Shown here: positions 21,297-34,914 of the stretch, one piece after another | How positions within the stretch are numbered: position 1 is the first letter of the stretch | How the letters are laid out: the number at the start of each line of letters is the position of its first letter | Origin: Apium graveolens | Taxonomy: Eukaryota; Streptophyta; Magnoliopsida; Apiales; Apiaceae | Length of the DNA stretch: 64,000 nucleotides | Assembly (NCBI RefSeq): GCF_009905375.1 | Contig: NW_027417190.1 | Span: forward strand, 53,980-117,979 | Direction: 5' to 3' | Notes under the pieces: generated by a model | Seen by the model: only the letters and a program-made list of their open reading frames with translations | Databases searched by the model: none | Told to the model about the DNA's origin: nothing | Made by a program: the position numbers and the translations under genes

Positions 21297-22076
21297 TAAA
21301 AAGTATAGAGTTGTGGTTTTTCTTGATTCCAGTAGTAATATTGTTGGCGGTGTCACTGGTGATGGTAAGTTTACTAGTCCAATTGGTGGCACTAGTAGTC
21401 GTAATCTTAGGAGTGGAATTGGTGGTGGGATTGTTGGTGGTGAAGTTCGTGTTAACTTAAGGAGTATCATTGGTGGTAATTTTAATAATGGCATAAGTGA
21501 TAGTAGCATTGGTGGTATATTGGGTAGTTTTAATAGTGGGATTGGTGGCAGCATGACTAGCATCTTTAGTGGATACATTGGTGGTACCAGAAACGATAAT
21601 ATTAGTAGTGGATTTGCTGGCATTGATGGTGCCATTGGTCCTGGTACTCTTATTAGTGCAATTGGTAGCATTGAAAGGGGTAATCTTTGCAGGAGAATTG
21701 GTAGTGGTATTATTGGTGTTGGTTTTGAACTTCGTGCTACCTTAAGCAGTTCCATTTATGGCCAGTTTAATTATGGTATTACAGGTGGTAGCATTGATGT
21801 AATATTTGTTAGTCTTAGTAATGACATTGGTGGTAGCTTAGTGGTCCTATTGGTAGCATAGTGGTTGTATTATTAGTGTTAATGTTAAAGTTCGTGCTAG
21901 CTTAAGCAGTTCCATTTATGGCCAGTTTAATTATGGTATTACAGGTGGTAGCATTGATGTTATATTGGTTAGTCTTAGTAGTGGCAATTTATGGTAGCAT
22001 TTCTAGTAGCTTTAGGGGTAGCACTGGTTGTATATTAGGTAATATTATGAGTTGATTTAGCTTCGGAGATGGTGGT
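21297..22076 (+). repeat. Glycine-codon-rich imperfect repeat, block B
   Basis: Open on the plus strand 21313-21861 (182 codons) and on the minus strand 21207-21755 (182 codons). A 160-bp tandem unit, from GTGTTGGTTTTGAACTTC at 21716, repeats from 21876. Sequence is almost the same as block A over the first 400 bp, so duplication is recent relative to the repeat's decay. Confidence 0.6.
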
Positions 22077-23040
22077 TGTGACGCCCTCCAAACCCAGGTA
22101 AGAAGTTTGGGGTTCACAACTCATATATTATATAAACCTGTATATGAAATATTATATGCAATTACCGTTATTTACGCAAGCACAGTCACAATAGGTTAAA
22201 GTATGAAAACCAGCCACAACCTTGACTTTTATTACGTCATACCAAATCCCAACTAGTTTAACTTACAACTGAAAATGAAATCATTCTTAGAAACTTGCAT
22301 AACTCAAACTAGCTCGATCCAACTCAACCTGGAATCTTAGATCGTATACTGGACTGGGGGGTCCTCATTACCAATAATTTCCATTTTAACTATAGAATAA
22401 CGTAAATAGATTCACAAGGGTGAGCTAACTAGCTCAGCAAGTTATAATATATAACAATAACTGAGTGTAAACAATGATCAATTGAAATGATTCATAGGAA
22501 TCAAGTTCCTTGTTAAGCAATTATTAGAATTGGATATTCAGTTTTAAGTTTAAAACCAAGGTTAGGCTGCTGATCAGTGACACACTAACCAGATTAAGGC
22601 ACACAACTATGTTCTCTATACTGGATCCAAGGCACACATTGGCCTAATATGACAACCAATCTGGTCTGACCACGAATATGTTCCATATTTAGAACGCTAT
22701 CTAACTCTATAACAATTCAACATGATAAATATTGTAATTCAATAAAACAGAATCATAATTAACATTGATAAAATATTTATTTCAGAGCATAAAGCAATTC
22801 ATAAATATCACCAGAGTATATCAGGGTATGTATGAGGAATAGCTTCCAGCCTGTAGTAGAATCAGGTATTAAAGAATAATGGTTATACAAGGTTTAATTC
22901 ATTATACCATAGAATTGCTTTCGCAACCAGATTTCTAAAAACTATCTAAAAAATGTTGTGGTTGAAAGGTGATTTCATGTCTATTGCAAGGGATTTTAAA
23001 AACATTGCAATTAAATCAACAAAATTTCGAGGTAGTTACA
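22077..23040 (-). mobile_element. Solo LTR, Ty3-like, block B
   Basis: 964 bp with termini TGTAACTACC.../...GGGCGTCACA on the minus strand. Same insertion point as 4656-5618, thus copied by duplication and not a new insertion. Confidence 0.65.
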
Positions 23041-23869
23041 AATATATGTTATTGCAATACATTATATAATCATTACAGTAGATCAGAGATTTGGGCCCAA
23101 AAGTTAGGCGGTCTTGTTCAAAACTTGTGAGCGGGCTTGCTGAAATTGTTTTCCCGGCTGTCAATTAAATAATATAAAAAAACACGGACTGTCAAACAAT
23201 CTCCACTGCGGCAAAAGATTAAATCTTTGCTGAAATATTTCTCTCAAACACTGAATATTAAATCTTTGTAAAGACTAAAGCTCCAAGAAGATTAAATCTC
23301 GGAAAAGATTAAACCTTGAACGGAATGTATTTTTTCCCCAAATCATCTTTCCTAAAGTTCTTTCAATTCACTAAATTTAATTTAGGAGAAGATTAAATTT
23401 GGTCGATTATTGTTAATTATTGTTTAATTTACCTCCTTGCTTTTCTCTTTCTATGTTATTTTGTGTTTGGGATCTTTATTAAATCATGTTTATGTGTCAA
23501 TCGTGTCTTATTATCAGTTCTGAGTTGTATTAGGAATTGTTTGGAATGACAGTGGTATGAAATTTTAAGGTATCACTTGTGGTTGTAATAGTAGAATTTG
23601 TATTTTGGACTTTTTGTTTGCTCGGTCTTCTGATAGTTTGTTAATCTTTATAGAATGAAGTACTACAAAGAAGAAATTCAATACTTTCAGATATTTTATT
23701 ATATATTGAATCGTTAAATAAAAACTTGTGTCCAATCGCCTAGGTCATATAAAGGTGTTTGTATAATTGTTTATTAAGAATCAATTAAGCAAGTGTTATT
23801 ATAATTCACATCTTATAATTTTTTTTACTCGTTTCATTTTAGAAAAAGATAAAAGAAAATTGTGAGAAG
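23041..23869 (+). other. Intergenic or intron-like DNA; no gene recognised
   Basis: Carries the AGATTAAATCT-type word cluster near 23210-23310. No open frame of note. Confidence 0.45.
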
Positions 23870-24022
23870 ATGACCCGAGCTACGGGAAGTGAGAACAAAT
23901 GTCTTGAAAGAAGAGATACCACAAGTGTCGATAACAAGAATAGTTCAAGGACGGAGAGGCGATATGTTATTAATATAAATAACGAAGAAAATAACATCTA
24001 TAGTATTGGTGGAGGACATTGA
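23870..24022 (+). CDS. 51-codon ORF, unknown, block B
   Basis: MTRATGSENK to IGGGH and TGA, same length as in the other blocks. Substitutions relative to A include T-to-S in the DTTS run, N-to-K (NKNSS) and several near the C-terminus (NNEENNIYSIGGGH). No family recognised; may be an exon. Confidence 0.3.
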   Translation: MTRATGSENKCLERRDTTSVDNKNSSRTERRYVININNEENNIYSIGGGH

Positions 24023-24670
24023 TCTACAACTATGACCTTGCTACCTACTACAGGGAAATGTATCAAGTTAGCAAAAGTGGAAAGGTTGCCATCTTTTATA
24101 ACATGGATTCCCTTGGATAGGTAAAACATTTTGTGCTTTTTTTTACAACTCCTTATCATTTGGTGATAAGGAATTAAATTAAATTACAATCTGAGATTCT
24201 CAGATTGTTATTTACAAAACCCGGTACCTGACTTTCTCTTTGCAGGGTGGTTTCTTCACAAACTTGGATCAAATCGACTCATCAAAAAAACATCTTCTCC
24301 TCAAGGTAAAACATCAGAGTCTTGGAGGAACATCTCGATTTGGTCGCTTTTGCTTTTTCTCATAGTTATAAACAAAAATACCGAAACCACGACAAGACAA
24401 ACAGGTATATTGTAATTATGGGACATGCATATATGATATTCCTTGTTATGGACTCCACATCTACATGTCTTCCACTATGATTTAGTTGGATAGTACACAC
24501 ACATATGTTTTTCCCTATGGCTTTACATTGTTTTGTTTTTGCTCAGGTAAGTTGTTTAAATTTATGTTAAATTTTACCGTTTTGTTTGATATATGGTTAT
24601 TAGATTAAGGTCGTGTCAAATTTTACCCTTTTTGCAAACTTTTTTTAATTATTATTTCACAATCACTAGG
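24023..24670 (+). other. Exon-like remnants and paired palindromes, block B
   Basis: Both palindromes of block A are intact here (about 24152-24207). TTTGCAG/GGTGGTTTC at about 24245 is a good acceptor, followed by open codons equivalent to the 79-codon ORF in C, but the frame breaks near GAGTCTTGG through one extra base. Confidence 0.4.
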
Positions 24671-25168
24671 TCATGTTACCTATTAGGGAGGAGGAAGTTA
24701 AGAATGTAGTCTTTTTCATGCATCAATACAAGTCACTAGATCCACATGGGTCGAACCCAGCATTTTTCAAACGTATTGAAATATTTTTAAAAGGTATGTT
24801 GTTCTATTTTGTCATATTTTCTTTGATACACCACATGGGCCAAGGGAACTAAATCGTAGGCTTGTATGTCTTATTCCTAAGGTTAAACAACTGAAACATA
24901 TGGAAGATCTTCGACCTATCTATCTTTATAATGTTCTGATGCGCATACTGTCGAAGGTGGTGGTGAATAAGTTCAAACTATGTTTAATCTAGACAGTGTC
25001 TAACAAACAGAGTGCTTTTAATGAAGGGAGGCTATTAGTTCATAATACAGTGATTGCATTTGAAGTCACAAGGGAAAAAAAGGCGTGGCTGGGTTAAGAA
25101 TTGATATTTTATGGCATTAGATAGGTTGGAATGGAGATTTATTGATACAACGATTAAAGTTCTCTTTT
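24671..25168 (+). pseudogene. LINE reverse-transcriptase fragment, block B
   Basis: Same fragment as 7251-7748 with the same TAG after KLCLI, showing that it was already dead when copied. Reads SNPAFFKRIE, LVCLIPKVKQLKHMEDLRPI and QSAFNEGRLLVHN. Near the end, AGATAGGTTGGAATGGAG gives DRLEW, closer to the family consensus than block A's DKLEW. Confidence 0.8.
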
Positions 25169-26183
25169 ACAACTTAAACAACTTTGGTACACTTTATTTT
25201 CTCCTTTTCACCATGTTCGAGATTCAAGTATCCGCCAGTAGCACTTAATTTGTTAATTATATGGATAAAAAGGATTTTAACATAGAATTGATTTGTTGAA
25301 AAATATGTGTAAGTAAAACAAAATTGAACACAATGTGTCTCTCTAATTAATAACCACTCTTTAATTTTGATCAAATTTCTGCATTGCAAAGTAATACATT
25401 ATAAAAAATTAGAGCCTCCATGTATTGAGAAATACATGTATACAACACTCTATAATCCACCAGCATACCACGAAAATTACAATGTTTCTATCATCTCTAC
25501 TATTTTCTTATTTATTTTAAATTTAGATTAATTTTAATTTCCATATTGTTAACCATGTTTATTAGATTTAAGGTTTAAGAAATCAAATACCATTACTCAG
25601 CTATCATATCACACATTACCATTCTCTTATAGAGGAACTTAAATAAATTGGGGATATATTGATAAAGTTTTTGGAGAAAACCTTACCATTTAGCGATATC
25701 ATTATATATCATTAAGCGTGAAGGTCTGCTCCAAAGAATGATGATCCATTGGTACATCAAGCATTTTCTTGGTGTTGGTGATATTGATGACAAAGTTGTT
25801 CTCAAAGAACGGAAAGTTATTAATTTTTGATTATCTTGGAAAGTGTTTTTATATATTTTTAAGATTTAACATAATGTTATTATATAATTTTATGTGCAAA
25901 AATTCATAAGCGACAATATCTGATAGTGGCTATAATACATAAGTTGTATTACAGAAAATGTGATCATATATTCTTGATTCCAGCAAACTACAATAATTAT
26001 TGAATTCACTTTATATGTTGAAATATATCTGACCCTCATAACCCCTCTAACACAGAGTCTTATATATTATTTTTATATATAAAGAATAAGTCATGAGTTG
26101 CTTATGTAATGAGAGCCAAAAAGGTGAAACAAATTGAACATGAGATTTTGTACTCGTTCCATTAAACTTTTATGTGGTCTCAG
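25169..26183 (+). other. AT-rich DNA upstream of pseudogene copy 6
   Basis: No gene recognised. Minus-strand frame 25174-25389 is present in all three blocks but overlaps simple AT-rich sequence and shows no family features. Confidence 0.45.
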
Positions 26184-27196
26184 GCATCACTTGATCTAAT
26201 ATTCGAGGAAAGACTTGAGAACATAATAGCAAGGCACACTCCCCTTGCAACAACAACAAGTTAAATGCTTTATTCTTATATGCAGCTTAAGCAAAACACT
26301 GAAAATATTTTTTGTTTCATTATGTATTCTTTGTGAGATGCATAGAAAGTAGAAACATGTTGAAACCATTATTTGTAGATACAATGCAAATATTACAAAC
26401 CAAGTCATTTTATAGATGATTTAAGAATTACAAGTGCAATGATTTTAATTTTAAGTCAATTTTTATTTCATCATCTAATTGCTGACATAATTTTAAGAAT
26501 CGGATTATTCTGTGCTCATCTTTGTTTTACATTTTTGGATATTGTGTGACTATATGTTCATATCACAGGTTTGTTGTGGAGGCCTGGGGGCTGAAAAATT
26601 GCACTGAGAAAGATGAACGGTTTAGTCATATTAGTCATATTGTTAGTGCGGTTATGGTACCTGCGTACATTGATAGTTGAGAAGTTATTAGAAGGGCATA
26701 GAATGATACAACTGGATCTTATGGCTTGGACTTAATAAAGTAGCAAGAATGGATTCGAGGATAGATCATGTGAGAAATCTAAATGAGGTATATTATCATT
26801 TCTTATATTTAATGTTATAGATTTTGTTGCATCTACATATTGACCAGAGACAAGACTAATAGTAAAATATGGTAGTTCCTCAATTCTCTTTGAGAAACTT
26901 TAACAAAACTTTGTCAAATTCATAATATGAGTCATAACCTTGTATCCTACTTCCTTTTGCTAAGACCACACAATCAGTCATAAACGAGACAAGTTATAAA
27001 TATTTTCTCTCTATTTACCTCTTACTAACCATTTCTAAAAACAATGAAATATTTATAAATATTCTACTATAAACATACTGGTGTTTTTTGTAGTTGCAAG
27101 TGATAGGGTGTCTTACTGGTATGGAGAACAACATGCCAATAATTCCATCCTCTAGATACCCCATTAGTGATTGGCAGCAACTATTACTATTTCTAA
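26184..27196 (+). pseudogene. AGT1: Glyoxylate aminotransferase pseudogene, copy 6
   Basis: Exons 26184-26260 (LDLIFEERLENIIARHTPL), 26569-26787 (VVEAWGLKNCTEKDERF, TGA after AYIDS) and 27094-27196. It shares with copy 2 the intact CACAG acceptor, the TT donor and the 72-bp deletion in the last exon. One extra G (GATTGGCAGC) adds a frameshift that copy 2 lacks, so this lesion arose after unit duplication. Confidence 0.88.
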
Positions 27197-27464
27197 ATCA
27201 TTTTATGCTAAATAATATGTAAAAAACATGCTTCATGTGCGGTGGTCTACAGTAGACTTACTATATCTTAAACACTGCTTCTTGGATTGATTTGCATGTT
27301 TCTTTGTTGACTTATTTTTATGTAAATTTTATTAAATTTAAATGAGTATTTAAAGTGTTGTTAGGACTTGGTTTTAGTGGAACAAGTCTTGAATTTTGGT
27401 CCGACTAATTCTATTAAAAACATGAATTGTAAGTTTCTTTATGGATTATTTAGGTACAAGAAGA

Positions 27465-28390
27465 ACCAACTAAATTTCAACACTTGTACAGTCACGTCAT
27501 TTTATAACTATTTTGGTACAGATTTTGGATTAAGTAGCATTATTAAAAAAACTAATTTACAAGAGATTTTGGATTAAGTAGCATTATTAAAACTCTCAGC
27601 GCCCTCTCTTCTTTCATCCTCTCTGTTAGGGTTTGTCTATTTTCAAGTAAATCGAGGGGCTTCCACCGGTTTTCTCCGGTGGAAAGCCCCAACCCCTTTA
27701 TTTTCTGTTATTCTCGTTTATTTCCTTTCAATAAAATCCAATTTTTTGGGTGTTTGTGTGTCTCTCCTTTAGGAGTGTGTGTTTTATCTCTCCTTTTGGA
27801 GTGTTTGTTATGTTTTTATTTAGTCATGGTTGGGTTTATCTGGTGATAGATGTGTTGAGGACAAATTTATTGATATTTTTGGTGATCTGCAAAGCCTGCA
27901 TTGGATTTGGGACGGTGGTGATTATTGCAAGAGCTCACCTTTCACAACTAAAGATTGGTCATCTTTCATGGGTTTATACTTTCGGCATGTCTATAGCTGG
28001 TATCCTGCATGTAGATAGCTGGGGTGCCTTCGGCATGTCTATAGCTGGTGTCCGACATGTAGATAGCTGGGGTACCGCTTCTTCAATCTCATTTTATGCC
28101 ATTGGTGTTTCTGAACACTGGGCTAACCATAGTTTTTATGTAATATGGTCAATTGCGATGTTGCTATTTTCAGAGATGCTGCTGCAATTTGGATCACTTG
28201 GGATGTCTTTGATTTCGTTTTTAATTTCAAGAATTTTTAAATTCTATGTGTTAAACGATCAGCAAACAAATCATCTAATTGTTTTTAGTATGTTATTTGT
28301 TTTATCACCTGGTTGTATCGACAGATGGGGGTTTGTCCGACTGTACTATATTCAATTTAATGAGAACTTTCTGCATTTGTCAAAAAAAAA
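27465..28390 (+). mobile_element. LINE-like insertion with target-site duplication, block B
   Basis: Duplicated together with copy 6; flanks TAGGTACAAGAAGA at 27451-27464 and 28393-28406, 9-A tail. The leader hairpin is better paired than in A (27656-27690, CCACCGG with CCGGTGG). The 48-bp tandem duplication is present at 27981-28076. RNase H-like tail reads FNFKNF, then a stop, LCVKRSANKSSNCF and WLYRQMGVCP in one frame, typical of the VKR.AN..A motif at the C-terminus of plant LINE polyproteins. Block B keeps 13 bp (CTGCAAAGCCTGC) that A lost near 27887. Confidence 0.8.
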
Positions 28391-28392
28391 TC

Positions 28393-30616
28393 TAGGTACA
28401 AGAAGATAAATGCAATTAGAAGTTATTTTGCTTGCTTAAATACCAATAATAACTCTTTACTTACAAAGTGAGAAATATTATAGGTTCTATTAGCAAACAA
28501 AAATAAAATTTTGGTAGAATACAAAGCCAATAAGCCACAGTGGGAACATAATAATTATAATTAAATTGACTAATTTATTTCAACTAAAAATGATAAATGT
28601 TCATTTCAACTTAAGAGATAAATATTTAATAATTTAAATAAAGATAATTAAATAGTGTTAAGGGTGGCTTAATTAATTTACATATTTAGAATTTGGATCA
28701 AATCAATTTTTCTAAAAAATTAATGAATTTGAATTTTATACAAAATTTTGAGGCCCAAGAATGGCGCAAATTACAGCACGTCCGAATTAGATATATGTAA
28801 AAAAACTTAATTTTATTACTTTTCATTTCTTCGAAAAATAATGTACATTTGTTAAATTTTCTTTAAATATATTAAAGATGTGTAGAATTTTTTCCGATTT
28901 AGAATTTTATCCCCAAATATTTTAGTGTAAAAAATTGGATGAAAAATAAAACTATCAAAAAAATTATTTCGATATTTTTAAAATTCCGAATTTGAGTAAA
29001 TCCAAGTTTTTTCTCTTTAGGAGAGAAGCAAATTTTTATAATAAAATATATGTTCATGCAGCTTCGGGCCTTTTTAAATATTACTTTCTTAAGATCGAAT
29101 CAGACGAGTTTTTCAAAATTTTTATGGTTTATATTTAACACTAAATATAACGTGTTTTTATATATCATTTATCAATATTAAGTACCTTATTTACAAATAT
29201 TGATTCAATAATAATTAGTTGTTTTAGTTGTTATATAATTGGACTTTAAATTGGATCCTCGATAATTGTTCATTGTTTTTATTGAATTGTTTAAATTTAT
29301 ATTTTTTGTAAAATACTAGGTGTTGTTGGGAGGCGATAAAGATAAAATAATTTTTTTTCATATTCAGTATATAACATATTTTCTTATTCATTTATTAATG
29401 TTGTGTATTTTTTTAGAAAAGACATATCAATATATAAAGATAAATTAAATAGTGTTAAGGGTGGCGTAATTAATTTAAATATTTAGAATTTTTATCAAAT
29501 CAATTTTTCTAAAAAAATAATGAATCTGGATTTTATACAAAATTTTGAGGCCCAAGAATGGCGCAAATTACGGCACGTCCCAATTAGATATATGTAAAAA
29601 ACTTAATTTTATTACTTTTCGTTTCTTCTAAAAATAATGTACATTTTTTAAATTTCTTTAAATATATTAAAGATGTGTAGAATTTTATCCGATTTAAAAT
29701 TTTATCCCAAAATATTTTAGTGTAAAAAATTGGATGAAATATAAAACTATCAAAAAAATTATTTCGATAATTTTAAAATTTCGAATTTGAGTTAATCCAA
29801 GTTTTTTCTCTTTAGGAGAGAAGCAAAATTTTATAATAAAATTTATGTTGGGACAGCTTCGGGCCTTTTTAAATATGACTTTCTTAAGATCCAATCAGAC
29901 GAGTTTTTCAAATCTTTTATGGTTTATATTTAACACTAAATATAATGTATTTTTATATATCATTTATCAATATTAAGTACCTTATTTACAAATATTGATT
30001 CAATAATAATTAGTGGATTTAGTTCTTATATAATTGGACTTTAAATTGGATCCTCGATAATTGTTCATTGTTTTTATTGAATTGTTTAAACTTATATTTT
30101 TTGTAAAATACTAGGTGTTGTTGGGAGGGGATAAAGATAAAATATTTTTTTTTTCATATTCAGTGTATTACATATTTTCTTATTCATTTATTAATGTTTT
30201 GTATTTTTTTAGAAAAGACATATCAATATTCATTAATCTTGACATTTACATATTTTATATACGTTACTTTATAATTGAAGATTAAGTATTTAATTTGTTC
30301 AATTTATTTTGCAAACATAAATATGTTTATGATGATTATTTAAGCAACAATATCTGATAGTGGCTATAATACATAAGTTGTATTACACAAAATGTGATCA
30401 TATATTCTTGATTCTAACAAACTACAATAATTATTGAATTCACTTTATATGTTGAAATATATCTGACCCTCCTAACCCTCCTAACACAAGTCTTATATAT
30501 TATTTTTATATATAAACAAAAAGTCATGAGTTGCTTATGTAATGAGAGCCAAAAAGATGAAACAAATTGAACACTAAATTTTGTACTCGTTCCATTCAAC
30601 TTTTATCTGGTCTCAG
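28393..30616 (+). other. Pseudogene tail, tandemly repeated; no gene recognised
   Basis: The downstream tail occurs twice in a row: about 28637-29430 and 29431-30330, each opening with AAGATAA...TTAAATAGTGTTAAGG. The second copy then passes into the upstream part of copy 7 at GCAACAATATCTG. Unit A has lost the segment 29109-30834. Confidence 0.6.
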
Positions 30617-31653
30617 GCATCACTTGATCTAATATTTGAGGAAAGACTTGATAACGTGATAGCAAGGCACACTCTCCTTGCAAAAACAACAAGTTCAATG
30701 CTTTATTCTTATATGCAGCTTAAGCAAAACATGAAAATATTTTTTGTTTGATTATATATTCTTTGTGAGATGCATAGAAAGTAGAAACATGTTGAAACCA
30801 TTATTTGTAGATACAATGTAAATATTACAAACGAGTTCAATTTATAGATGATTTAAGCATTACAAGTGCAATGATTTTAATTGTAGTCGATTTTTATTTC
30901 ATCATCTAATTGCTTACAGAATTTTAAAAATCGGATTATTCTGTGCTCATCTCTGTTTAAATTTTTAAATATTGTGTGACTATATGTTCATATCACACGT
31001 TTGTTATGGAGGCTTGGGGCTGAAAAATAGATGAACAGTTTAGTCATATTAGTCAGATTGTTACTGTAGTTATGGTACCTGCTTACATTGATAGTTGAGA
31101 AGTTATTAGAAGGGCATACAATGATACAACTGGATCTTATGGCTTGGACTTAATAAAGTAGCATGAAAGGATTCGAGGATAGATCATGTGAGAAATCTAA
31201 ATGAGGTATATTGTCATTTCTTATATTCAATGTTATAGATTTTGTTGCATATACATATTGACCAAAGACAAGATTAATAGTAAAATATGTTAGTTCCTCA
31301 ATTCTCTTTGAGAAGCCTTAACAAAACTATGTCAAATTCATAATATGAGCCATAACCTTGTATCCTACTTCCTTTTGACAAGTTATAAATATTTTCTCTC
31401 TATTTACCTCTTACTAACCATTTGGAAAAATAATGAAATATTTATAAATATTCTACTATAAACTTACCAGTGTTTTTTGTAGTTGCAAGTGATAGGCTGT
31501 CTTACTAGTATGGAGATGATTCTTAAGGATGTTGGTTACTTGGTACAACTTGGAAGTGGGGTTGCTGCTCCTTCTGCATACTTGGAGAACAACATGCCAA
31601 TGATTCCATCCTCTGAATTCCTCATTAGTGATGGCAGCAACTATTATTTCTAA
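30617..31653 (+). pseudogene. AGT1: Glyoxylate aminotransferase pseudogene, copy 7
   Basis: The only acceptor-mutated copy that keeps the first exon: 30617-30693 (ASLDLIFEERL), 30999-31205 and 31483-31653. The middle exon lacks KNCTEK as in copy 3. The last exon is the best preserved of the set: 57 codons with GCLTSMEMILKDVGY and GSGVAAPSAYLENN, matching the family's GSGVAAAS block. It starts block C, and its 3' flank runs on into the block C promoter-like words. Confidence 0.87.
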
Positions 31654-32948
31654 ATCATTTGATGCTAAATACTATGAAAAAAACATGCTTCATGTGCGGT
31701 GGTCTATAGTAGACTTACTATATCTTAAACACTGCTTCTTGCATTGATTTGCATGTTTCTTTTTTGACTTATTTTTATATAAATTTTATCAAATTTAAAT
31801 GAGTATTTAAAGTGTTGTTAGGACTTGGTTTTACTGGAATAAATCTTGAATTTTGGTCTGACTAATTCTATTGAAAATATGAATTGTTAGTTTCTTGATG
31901 GATTATCTAGGTACAAGAAGATAAATCCAATTAGAAGTTATTTTGCTTGCTTAAATAATAATAATAACTCTTGACTTACAAAGTGAGAATATTATAGGTT
32001 CTATTACCAAACAAATATAAAATTTTGGTAGAATAGAAAGCCTATAAGCCACAGTGGGAACATAATAATTATAATTTAATTGACTAATTTATTTCAACTA
32101 AAAAAGATAAATATTCATTTCAACTTAAAAGATATATATTTAATAATTTATATAAAGATAAATTAAATAGTGTTAAGGGTGGCTTAATTAATTTACATAT
32201 TTAGAATTTGGATCTAATCAATTTTTCTAAAAAACTAATGAATTTGGATTTTATACAAAATTTTGAGGCCCAAGAATGGCGCAAATTACAGCCCTTCCGA
32301 ATTAGATATATGTAAAAAACTTAATTTTATTACTTTTCATTTCTTCGAAAAATAATGTACATTTGTTAAATTTTCTTTAAATATATTAAAGATGTGTAGA
32401 ATTTTTTCCGATTTAAAATTTTATCCCAAAATATTTTAGTGTAAAAAATTGGATGAAAAATAAAACTATCAAAAAAATTATTTCGATATTTTCAAAATTC
32501 CAAATTTGAGTAAATCCAAGTTTTTGTTCTTTAGGAGAGAAGCAAATTTTTATAATAAAATATATGTTCATGCAGCTTCGGGCCTTTTTAAATATGACTT
32601 TCTTAAGATCGAATCAGACGAGTTTTTCAAATTTTTTATGGTTTATTAGTTGAGGTCAGTAGGGAATTTATATATAATTTCACTAAATAAAATTTAAATT
32701 TTTTGAGAAAATATCATTTCTAGTTAAGTTTTTTCTACAATTCTTACCACTTAATTTATAGAATCTCATTTTATTTACAAAACAAAATAAATTAAAGGAA
32801 TGCTTGTTTACTTATGTTTGTAAATCAACACCCAATTAGTTTGTATAATACATGGAGCAGACTTTGTTAAATTATATTTTTACAAAAAGAAAAAATTTTA
32901 ATTTGTAATAAGAAATTGATACTAAGATAAAAAACAATTTAAAATAAA
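31654..32948 (+). other. Pseudogene downstream DNA; no gene recognised
   Basis: The LINE target site is empty at about 31907-31920. The 420-bp piece missing from block A is present (about 32490-32920). Confidence 0.5.
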
Positions 32949-33024
32949 TTGGGCCCATTCAAACCCATGATATACAATTAGGCCTGCAAAATATAGGATA
33001 TTAAAAAGGTAGGTAAAACCCTAA
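32949..33024 (+). promoter_or_regulatory. Promoter-like words, block C
   Basis: GGGCCCATT at 32951-32959 and AAACCCTAA at 33016-33024. Both words are unchanged although surrounding bases differ from A and B. Confidence 0.38.
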
Positions 33025-33175
33025 TATCAGCACAAGCCCGCCCCCTTACAAACAAAATGAATTTGTACATGGCCATGAAATAGTATTTTGGAGTTATTTA
33101 TATTTTCTATGAAAGAGTGTTTTGGCTCTCTAAAGTTAAACACATCTCCAAATGAATTGGCCGACGACTAATCAA

Positions 33176-33735
33176 ATGAATTGGTGGAGGACTAAGTGGA
33201 TAAGGTTTACAGGTTATCATGAATTGATGTTGTTTAACAAAGTTAAGGTAATAATTTATATTTCCCTGTTTCTTCATTTTCTTTTCATATGTGTTATTTG
33301 CACAAACTTTTGGTAGAAATCAAATACTAAAATAAGTATCCCATTTTCCTTGTATATATGTATGTAGATTTACAGTCACTTGTATTTGTTTTTACATGAC
33401 CTGTATGTCAAGAATTATCCTTTCAAGATTATATGTCAAGGTTAGAAAAAAACAGTTACATTTGTCGTAATTTTTTTTGTTCCTCATAAATAATCAAATA
33501 CATGATATATGAAAAAAATGAAAATTTATAGAAAAGAAGCCCACGAATTATTTATATTTTATGTTCATATTTGTTGAATTATACTATTAAATTTATTTTA
33601 TGTTTATGTATGACCTTACTTTAGAGACATTTTCACAGGAATTATATTTTTCTTGCTACTTGCAACAAGTTCCAAAAACAATGAAAAAAATGCTCCAAGT
33701 GCCTTCCCTTTCTCTTCATCAATGTACCGTGTCAG
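33176..33735 (+). pseudogene. Small two-exon ORF, block C
   Basis: Exon 1 33176-33247 encodes the same 24 residues as block A. Exon 2 33639-33735 differs by T for I (VPKTMKK) and one silent-looking change, and keeps the CAG/GT donor. The alternative frame from 33653 is open for 83 codons into the intron (MLLATSSKNNEKN). The 24-bp repeat before the ATG has diverged here (GGCCGACGAC). Confidence 0.35.
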
Positions 33736-34139
33736 GTTTATTTATTATTCTTTAACTTTTACCATGCCAATATATATTATTAATATAAATGCAGATAGTA
33801 CAAGTGGATCTATGTGGGGTGTATTTTTTTCTAATGTATATAAGACAAACAACTCTAAATTACTCTTTATTGACCTAATAAAACACGAAGTTTACTTATA
33901 TTAGGAGTTTCCCATCTCACGAAGCCCCATCACTTTTTAACTTCATTTCATAACACAGATGGTTGAAAATGAGATTTCTTACTTGATAGAGATGTAGCCT
34001 TTGTTTGGGAAATTTTTTAGTGTTGGAAGAACTTATATTTTCAATACATGAATTGGTAGGGTCACCATTTTCAGCCTCACTAGAACCCGTTGCTTAGTAA
34101 CTTCTATAGATCTATAATTATTTGAAAAGTATAGAGTTA

Positions 34140-34914
34140 TGATTATTCTTTAATCCAGTAGTAATATTGTTGGCGGTGTCACTGATGGTGGTAATTTTAC
34201 TAGTCCAATTGGTGGCACTAGTAGTCGTAATCTTAGGAGTGAAATTGGTGGTGGGATTGTTGGTGGTAAAGTTCGTGCTAACTTAAGGAGTATCATTGGT
34301 GGTAAATTTAATAATGGCATAAGTGGTAGTATCATTGGTGGTATATTGGGTAGTTTTAATAGTGGGATTGGTGGCAGCATGACTAGCATCTTTAGTGGTT
34401 ACATTGTTGGTACCAGAAACGATAATATTAGTAGTGGATTTGCTGGCATTGATGGTGCCATTGGTCTTGGTGCTCTTATTAGTGCAATTGGTGGCATTGA
34501 AAGCTGTAATCTTTGCAGGAGAATTGGTGGTGGTATTATTGGTGTTGGTGTTGAAGTTCGTGCTAGCTTAAGCAGTTCCATTTATGGAAAGTTTAATTAT
34601 AGTATTACAGGTGGTAGCATTGATGTTATATTGGTTAGTCTTAGTAGTGGCATTGGTGGTGGCATTGGTGGTAGCTTAGTTGTCGTATTGGTAGCTTAGT
34701 GGTGGTATTATTAGTGTTGGTGTTGAAGTTCGTGCTAGCTTAAGTAGTTCCATTTATGGCCAGTTTAATTATGATATTACAGGTGGTAGCATTGATGTTA
34801 TATTGGTTAGTCTTAGTAGTGGCAATTTATGGTAGCATTATTGGTAATTTTAGTGGTAGTACTGGTTGTATATTAGGTAATATTAGTAGTTGATTTAACT
34901 TCAGAGAGGGTGGT
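34140..34914 (+). repeat. Glycine-codon-rich imperfect repeat, block C
   Basis: Most diverged of the three copies. The long frame is split: 34346-34699 is open on the plus strand (117 codons, GIGGGIGGSLVVV), 34150-34389 and 34399-34581 on the minus strand. A tandem unit starts at 34542 and again at 34714 (172 bp). That the frame is not conserved on either strand argues against a protein product. Confidence 0.6.
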
